Assembly: GCF_018446385.1 (NCBI RefSeq)
Contig: NC_055991.1
Location: 104,019,712 to 104,083,711, forward strand
Direction: 5' to 3'
Source: Zingiber officinale
Lineage: Eukaryota > Streptophyta > Magnoliopsida > Zingiberales > Zingiberaceae
Length of the DNA stretch: 64,000 nt
This document shows positions 57,785-64,000 of the stretch, one piece after another. The notes under the pieces were generated by a model. The model was not told the DNA's origin. It searched no databases and saw nothing but the letters and a program-made list of their open reading frames with translations. Positions within the stretch are counted from its first letter, which is position 1. Each line of letters begins with the position of its first letter. The position numbers and the translations under genes are program-made.

Positions 57785-58554
57785 CAAATAAAGGCCGAGC
57801 GAGCAACTACGTGCTCATATATGTTCGGCCGAGCAAAGTCCGCTCGAGCATAAAAGCATTTAGCCTTATGTATGATTTCTAGCATATTACCGACCGACCA
57901 AAGGCCGAGCGAGCACACACGTGCTCATATATGCTCGACCGGGCAAAGTCCGCCCAAGCATAAAGGCATTTAGCCTTATATAAGATTCTCAGCATAGTAT
58001 TGGCCAATTGCATGCTGAGCGAACACCCACGTACTCATATATGCACGGTTGGACAAAGACCGCCCGAGCATAAAGGCATTTTGCCTTATGTATAATTTTC
58101 AGCATATTTCTGGCTAATCGCATGCCGAGCGAGCACCCACGTGCTCATATATGCTCGGTCGGGCAAAGCCCGCCCGAGCATAAAGGCATTTAACCTTATG
58201 TATAATTTTCAGCATATTACCAGTCGATCGCAAACCGTGAGAGTAACCACGTGCTCATATATGCTCGGCCGGGCAAAGCCCGCCCGAGCATAAAGATATT
58301 TAACCTTATGTATAATTTTCAGCATATTACCAGCCGATCGCAAACCGTGAGAGCAACCACGTGCTCATATATGCTCGGCCGGGCAAAGCTCGTCCGAGCA
58401 TAAAGGCATTTAGCCTTATGTATAATTTTCAGCATATTATTGGTCGACCGTAGGCCAAGCAAGCACTCACGCACTCGTATACGCTCAGCCGGGCAAAGCC
58501 TGCCCGAGCATAAAGGTGTTTATCCTTATATATGATTCTCAACATATTACCGGT
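57785..58554. repeat. Seven 110-bp tandem repeats in G3 LTR
   Basis: The landmark GTGCTCATAT, or its variant, occurs at 57811, 57921, 58031, 58141, 58251, 58361 and 58471, exactly 110 bp apart each time. Each unit carries GCTCGGCCGGGCAAAG, CGCCCGAGCATAAAGGCATT and a TTTTCAGCATATT end. Confidence 0.95.
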
Positions 58555-58890
58555 CGAGACATATTCAGCAGAAGGTATTCCTAATATACGATCGGCTTGA
58601 ACGATCAGGCAAGACATATTCAACAAGTTTATTCATAATATATGGTTGGTCTGAACGACCGACCGAGACATATTCAACAGGGGTGTTCTTAACAGCATAT
58701 GCAGCCAACTTGAACGATCAGCCAAGACATGCCCAATAGGATATTTGGTGAAAAATATCTTCTAGAAATTTCTTTAGGTACAATGACGTGTCCCCATTAT
58801 AACTACAAATCATAAATGACAAAGCGGGTACATCTGGGGTACAGAAAAGAGTCCATAAAGGATTATTGCACGAAGTATAGAAGATAACTT

Positions 58891-60662
58891 TGTTAGTATT
58901 AGCCCTAGTACCAATTATGAGATGATTGTAAAGGGCATATTATTGTATCATATATCATTATTAATAAAAGATAAAGTTGGTTATTATATTTATTTCAGTT
59001 CAGTGTCAATTGAATAACTATAATAATATCCTTGGGTAGTAGGTTCTTATCTACAATATATCAATTGATTGAATTGATAGTGAGATATTGTAGAGAACAC
59101 TACTCTTAACTATTCCTAATCGAGCATTAATATACAAGGACAATATTAATGTGTTGAGACTAACATCTGTAGGTCAACAGATGACTTAATCTAACAAGTC
59201 ATGGATATGAGATATCAGGTTGACACATGGATATATATTAGAGAATATATACTGAATGACCCACTATGAGAATATTTCATGGATCGTTATATAAATATCA
59301 TAAACATTCTCATGTGACTATTGGTATAAATAGTCATTGGACCTGAAGTCACTACAGTTCCCTACATAAGGAGTTGTGTACTTTGGTATCGGCAAACGTC
59401 ACCTGTAACAAGGTGGACAATAAAGTCGATCACTGGGTATGCAATGAATTATGCGGAGGGATGCGAGTGATGTAGATGTGATCTATCCCTTCCATATGAC
59501 GGAAGCAATATCTGTGGGCCCCTTAATTAGTAGGACACAAGAAAGTATGGTCATGCACAAATGAGTCAATATGAGATATTGAGCTTATTTGATTGAGTGT
59601 GTCTACTTAGAGATCAAGAAATGCAAAGGTTGATAAGAGGATGACACGGTCTATGCCTCATTGATCAACCTAGATATCAAGGATAGAAGGACAAAGTCAT
59701 ACAAGATAATAGCCATGGGCAGGTTAGGTCGGATCTTGACCTTCTCGTCACTTGGGTAGCAATGATGTCTTGCTAGATGCCACTCATTACTTATGTATCT
59801 AAATGTTGATTTAGGTACATTGTCAACGTTATGAGAACCTATTGGGTCACACACAAAGAACAAGTAGATTTGGAGATGGATTCATATGATGAATCATTTG
59901 ATTAAGTCTAATCCGAATTGGACATATTGAGTTGGACTCAATTGGATCTAATTGTTAGATTAAGTCTAATTCAAACTAGACTCAAGGAGTCAATTCGAAT
60001 TAATGAAATAGTGATTCATTGCATTTGAATTGCATGAGATCAATTGAGTAAAAACTCGATTGAATTAGACTTGAGTTAGACTCGAATGAATTAGACTTGA
60101 GTTAGACTCAAGTGAGGAGACTTGAGTTAGACTCAAGTGAAGATTAATGGAAATAATCATTGAATTTTGAAATTCAATAATTATTTATCCCATTCAATTT
60201 TTGAAATTGAGATGAGGAGTTACACTCATTCAAAATGAAAAGTTACAAGTTTGGTCCTTAATGGAGTGTAAATGCTCATTAAGGCTATTAATGCTAATTA
60301 AGTGTTTCATTGGATGAAAATACTTAAGCTTTTTGCTCTTCATTTTGGACTTAATCTTCATTCTTCTTGCTCCTCTTCTCCTTGGCCGAAAATCCACCTT
60401 CAAGGTTGCTAGCACAACCTTTCTCCTTTTGTGAGTTTATGAGACAAACGAACACTTGTTCGTGTGGATACCGTAGAGGCGCAAACACGAGATCGTGCTG
60501 TGATCCGAGCTGTCGGGAGTCCGTGAGCACGCTACAAAAGTATAATCTTTCATGCTTTTAGATCTAACTTAGTATAAAGTTTTGTTTCCCTTCGCATGGA
60601 TCTTCTGGGGTAATAGGTTTTTCCGCTGCGTGTTTACGTATTTAGCAACCTATTACCTTACA
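58891..60662 (+). mobile_element. Solo Angela-like LTR with perfect TSD
   Basis: 1772 bp, TGTTAGTATTAGCCC...ATTACCTTACA, flanked by AACTT (58886-58890, 60663-60667). It is homologous to the reverse complement of 13071-14909, with a central block TGAATGACCC, CATGGATCGTTATAT and GACCTGAAGTCAC. It is inserted in the G3 LTR. Confidence 0.9.
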
Positions 60663-61030
60663 AACTTCATCTCCTAACAAACCCTAATGAACCAGGGACC
60701 ACTTCATGACTACAGAGGTCACGTGAGGTAGTATAAAAAGGAGGATCCTCTCCATTAGCAAGGTACGCAAGTTCTAGCATCTAAACTCGGTTTCACTTCA
60801 GTTACTGTTCTTCTTCTTCTTCCACCTTCGAGAGGAACTGACTTGAGCGTCGGAGGACCTAGCCAGGGATCCCCAGTCCGGTTTTAGGTCACTAAAGCTT
60901 TGTTGGCTCATCTCACTGTGCGCAGGAGCGTTGAGGAGTTTCTTCGGAACTTCGGGAGTTCATCTTCATCGGAGGTTATCATCATTTATCAGAGCTAGTG
61001 CTCGTCCTCGTAGATTTCAGATAGGATCAA

Positions 61031-61048
61031 ATTTGGCACCGTCTATGG
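61031..61048 (+). other. G3 primer-binding region
   Basis: ATTTGGCACCGTCTATGG, close to the TTTGGCGCCGTCTGTGG of Tat-type gypsy elements. Confidence 0.8.
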
Positions 61049-61079
61049 AAACTATTCACCTGGATCTAAGGCTACAAGG

Positions 61080-61445
61080 ATGGAAGAAGCTGACAAACCC
61101 AATACCATTACTATATCGCAGGATGATCTGGAGTTGTTCATCAACGCCAGTGTACAGAAGATATTGCAACAACAGCAACAATAAGTGAATATGGGTGGCA
61201 CATTACCTATAGTGCCACCTCCGGTGATGTCTATAATTTCTCACCACTAAGAGAGGGAAATCAAGGGAGGAGATCCGACCCATCTGTTCTCTGCTCCTCT
61301 CTCTCCCACTCGACGTTCTAAAGCTTATTTCCGAACACCCCTTGAACAAGGAGAATGAAGAGAAGTCCTTCAGGAATCTTCTAAAGAAACCCCTGTAAGG
61401 GAAAAACGAAAGGGGCATAGTCTTTCAACTACTTATTCTTGTTGT
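61080..61445 (+). pseudogene. G3 gag N-terminal fragment
   Basis: ATG at 61080: MEEADKPNTITISQDDLELF, then INASVQKILQQQQQ and a stop at 61182-61184. Sequence with a gag-linker look (LPIVPPPV, and REGNQGRRSDP in another frame) continues to about 61445, where homology ends. The N-terminus matches that of G4. The rest of the element is absent. Confidence 0.7.
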
Positions 61446-61840
61446 TAGCCATGGTTGAAGTTGCTTGAGTTTGCTCTGCCTCTAACTACCTTTATAAGTT
61501 ACATTTTTTATGATAGGTCCTATCAATTTCAAAATCAGCAAGAAGAAGATCTCTTAATTCGTTGGGCCATAACATATGAATCATTTGTAAAAAAAAATAA
61601 TAAACTCAGTTAGTATTATTGACTATCCTTGGAATGATTGGTCTGGTCTCACGGAAGTTTTCCACTGGTCATCAAGGTAAATCAGGAAGTACACGCGACG
61701 GCCAACTCAGAAGCCTAACATCCTTTGGTTGCACTCCTCATTTAGAGGAAAAAATTCCTATAAATATGTCATAGTTGAGGATTAAATCACGAGTACCTAA
61801 GTAATAATCTAAATGTCCTACCATGACACCATAGCTTCAA
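61446..61840. other. Unassigned sequence
   Basis: No gene or known repeat recognised. It connects the truncated G3 gag to the copia F LTR remnant. Confidence 0.5.
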
Positions 61841-62027
61841 GGACTATATTTAATGTATTTGCATTAATTGAGATAGGGGATATAATCATCGAGTTAGTGA
61901 TATATTTGGGTTATGTAAATAGCCTATAAATATCTTAGTTGTTTATGAATGAAAAAAAGTTCAACTTTCCTTATTTCCACTTCCACGTAAGTGCAATTCC
62001 TCTTTCAGTAGTTTTTCAATTCCAACA
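61841..62027 (+). mobile_element. Second copy of the copia F LTR end
   Basis: Matches the 3' half of the LTR at 15081-15416 (TTTAATGTATTT, TTTGGGTTATGTAA, ATCTTAGTTGTTTA) and ends at the same TTCCAACA|AGGTTGG junction. It is 5'-truncated. Confidence 0.75.
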
Positions 62028-62431
62028 AGGTTGGGCCCATCATTACTTCATGTATTGGACAAAAAGGGCGTGGACTCAGCCATTTATGATTTTGATAATT
62101 TCTAAATCGATTGAAATGGAGAAAGTGATATCATAATTTTTTTTTTTGTCTATGCACTCTAAAATAATGCCATTTATTCTTAAAAACCTTAATTTCTAGA
62201 AGGCATTGTTTTTCTTTTAAAAAAAAACAAATAAAGTTAATATGTGAAGAAAGTATGTGAGAAGCAAGCTAAAATTCTTGCTTAGAATCTGTAGTATTAA
62301 CTAGATTTTCAAGCATTATATTCGATATGATTAGTCAAAACTGGAAAGCCTCAGGTAATCAAAACGTGGATAGAAATGCACTCATTTTTAGATTATTTTC
62401 CTGGATTTGGTAGCAGGTGCGTCATGGTCCG
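62028..62431 (+). promoter_or_regulatory. Third GLP upstream copy, no gene attached
   Basis: Closely matches 15417-15820 (CGTGGACTCAG, AAAGTGATATCATAATTTTT, CAAAACTGGAAAGCCTCAGG, CCTGGATTTGGTAGCA). Homology stops at CGTCATGGTC near 62431, before the proximal promoter. No GLP exon follows in this window. Confidence 0.75.
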
Positions 62432-62614
62432 TGATTCGGTATATTATGAGTGATTCTAAAAATATGGGATCAGTAGATAAGATAATGTGGCCCTTAAAGA
62501 TAAGTGAGATAGTGGTTAGAATCAGAGTATATGTAGTTGAACGAGTTACTTTCACTAGGGCTCAGATCTCTACTTTTTATTGTCAAGACTCTTAGCATAA
62601 ACTAAATTGGTTTA

Positions 62615-63582
62615 AAGTGTCGGTCGGGTCTCTCTTAACATATAGCCGATCGGTCCAAGCGTCGGACGGACTTTCGAGGAACAGTTCCTCACTTTTCAAC
62701 ATTAAGGCATTCAGCATGCAGCCGACCGGACCCAGCACCGGTCGGGCATTCAGAGCTTAGCGCCTCATTTCTCAATACCATGTCATAGAGCATATAGCCG
62801 ATCAGACCCAATACCGATCGGGAATTCAGAGCTCAGTTCCTCAGTCCTCAGTGGCAAAGCCTCTAGCATATAGTCGGTCAACCCAAAGTGCCAGTCAGAC
62901 CTATAGGGCTAAGCTCTCCACTTCTTATATGTCAGTCTCCCATCATACAGTCAATCGGCTACAAGGCCGGTCAGACTGTCTCTAGGAGACAACATTATCA
63001 AAAAATCACAATAACCTGTTAGAAGAAATAGCTAGTAGTCAAGGAATATTCTGCTATCATAACATATACCTATAATGGAACCTTCCTCTGGGGTGGTCGT
63101 ACATCTTCCATTACTTGATGTTACTTGACATATTCTTAGCTGCCTTATTATTACGGAGGTTATGAAAAATGATTCATATACATGTAACAAAACCTTCCTA
63201 AAAGAGTGATCATACATCTTCTATTAGTATATTCTGACACTTGACATTCTCTGACACCTCATTATTACCGAGGTTTTAAGGGTCAGTATAAAAATGGGTC
63301 ATCTCCATTGGTCAGGTAACTTGAACTTTTACATTACACGCACGCATGCTTCTACGCTACTATTCATCTTCTTCTCCATTTTTGGCTATTGTTCTGACTT
63401 GAGCATCGAAGTGTCTGTATCAGGAACCCCTTCTTTTCTCGCTCTAACGTTTTCATTTGCTCTTTCTAGTGTGTGCAGAAAGGAGCATTCAAAGCCATTT
63501 TCTTCCACTTCAAGGTCCTCTCACGGTCAATATTAGAGCCATCTACCTAGCGCGTCATCTCCCCCAATTTTAGATAGGATCA
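62615..63582 (+). mobile_element. Ty3/gypsy G4 LTR (Tat-like)
   Basis: The right end TTTTAGATAGGATCA matches that of G3. A TATA box TATAAAAATGGG lies at 63287-63298. The left half has about five degenerate units of 75-78 bp with a CATATAGCCGATCGG core (62639, 62716, 62790, 62868, 62944). Two units of about 110 bp follow with CATACATCTTC and TTATTAC(G/C)GAGGTT (63060-63275). The left edge is uncertain. Confidence 0.7.
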
Positions 63583-63583
63583 A

Positions 63584-63600
63584 ATTTGGTGTCATCTATG
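63584..63600 (+). other. G4 primer-binding region
   Basis: AATTTGGTGTCATCTATG, a decayed form of the Tat-type PBS segment. Confidence 0.7.
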
Positions 63601-63624
63601 AGAATCTTCGTCTAAATCTGAAGC

Positions 63625-64000
63625 ATGAAGGTGGATGGGATTGGATGATTCACCACAATTACCTTTTCGCAAGAAGATTTAGAGCTGGTAATAACTGCCC
63701 GACGACCGTAGAAGTTAATGCAACAACAAGTACTAGCTGGGGGTCCCCTACCGCATGATCTGGCTGCATCGATATGGGCCCTCACACTGAGTGAGGGACC
63801 CGAGAGGAAGGCCCGACAAGATTCTAACAAGTTCCTCCACCGATTAACTTCATGCAAGCACCTACTCAGCCAATCAGCCTCCCACCCTTGTCGCCTACCT
63901 CGGTCACCTATCATAGGGAATTATCCCACATGCCCTTTGAGGATATGTGTCGAGAGGAGAGACCCCAAGGATCTGTAAGTGCAATCAACCAATGTTTGAT
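63625..64000 (+). pseudogene. G4 gag N-terminal fragment, runs off the window
   Basis: ATG at 63625, then stops at a TGA and a TAG in frame. Between them TTITFSQEDLELVITARRP matches the G3 gag start. The frame then continues MQQQVLAGGPLPHDLAAS to the window edge. Confidence 0.65.

Larger units (their letters stand above)
57717..61029 (+). mobile_element. Ty3/gypsy G3 LTR (Tat-like), interrupted
   Basis: Starts TGATAGATCGG and ends CAGATAGGATCA next to the PBS. With the nested solo LTR (58891-60662) removed it is about 1.5 kb. A TATA box TATAAAAAGGAGG lies at 60732-60744. The 5' half is the 110-bp tandem array, then three to four units of about 58 bp with GAGACATATTCA(A/G)CA (58556-58740). 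Confidence 0.75.

Overview
This is a repeat-rich, AT-rich nuclear plant window. Intron-containing germin-like genes, plant TATA and polyadenylation signals, GRF zinc-finger sequence and Sirevirus/Angela/Tat-type LTR retrotransposons point to a large-genome monocot. The repeat families and GLP sequence suggest Zingiberales (ginger or turmeric relatives), but that is inference. No rRNA, tRNA, CRISPR or prokaryotic features were seen.

The only clearly intact host genes are two two-exon germin-like protein (GLP) genes on the + strand, GLP1 (42016-42775) and GLP2 (54576-55338). Each encodes a 225-residue secreted cupin with all four predicted Mn ligands. GLP-related non-coding pieces occur elsewhere: displaced distal upstream sequence at 15417-15970, a promoter/signal-peptide relic at 41521-41757, an upstream copy with no gene at 62028-62431 and a small relic near 12565. 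The window is therefore an exploded tandem GLP cluster.

Layout. 1-3660: minus-strand Ty3/gypsy G1 (protease, gag), split by a solo LTR with perfect target-site duplication (TSD) and a TIR DNA transposon. 3940-4624: broken hAT transposase. 5703-12564: minus-strand gypsy G2 (protease, gag, PBS, 5' LTR) with two solo LTRs inside. 12608-15416: 3' end of plus-strand copia F, split by an Angela-like solo LTR. 15417-15970: distal GLP upstream DNA. 15971-41417: a 25.4-kb four-level nest. Sirevirus A contains LTR D, which contains Sirevirus C, whose 3' LTR contains Sirevirus B. 41418-42960: proximal promoter and GLP1. 43616-44157: decayed GRF zinc-finger gene. About 45480-52000: start of a plus-strand copia whose gag is interrupted by a 5.5-kb CACTA element carrying gene fragments. 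52312-53500: another LTR-like sequence. 53870-55480: GLP2. 56506 onward: CACTA-like terminus. 57717-61029: gypsy LTR G3 with seven exact 110-bp repeats and a nested solo LTR. 61841-62431: LTR remnant plus the third GLP upstream copy. About 62615-64000: gypsy G4 LTR, PBS and gag start.

The copia elements are non-autonomous by sequence. B lacks integrase and has an amber codon in gag. C has one nonsense codon in pol, a damaged zinc knuckle, one stop in its env-like ORF and no 5' LTR. A keeps gag but no visible pol. The most unusual pattern is that unrelated LTR families each carry a cluster of a different short CG-centred palindrome, often near a TATA sequence that lies in or next to an inverted repeat.
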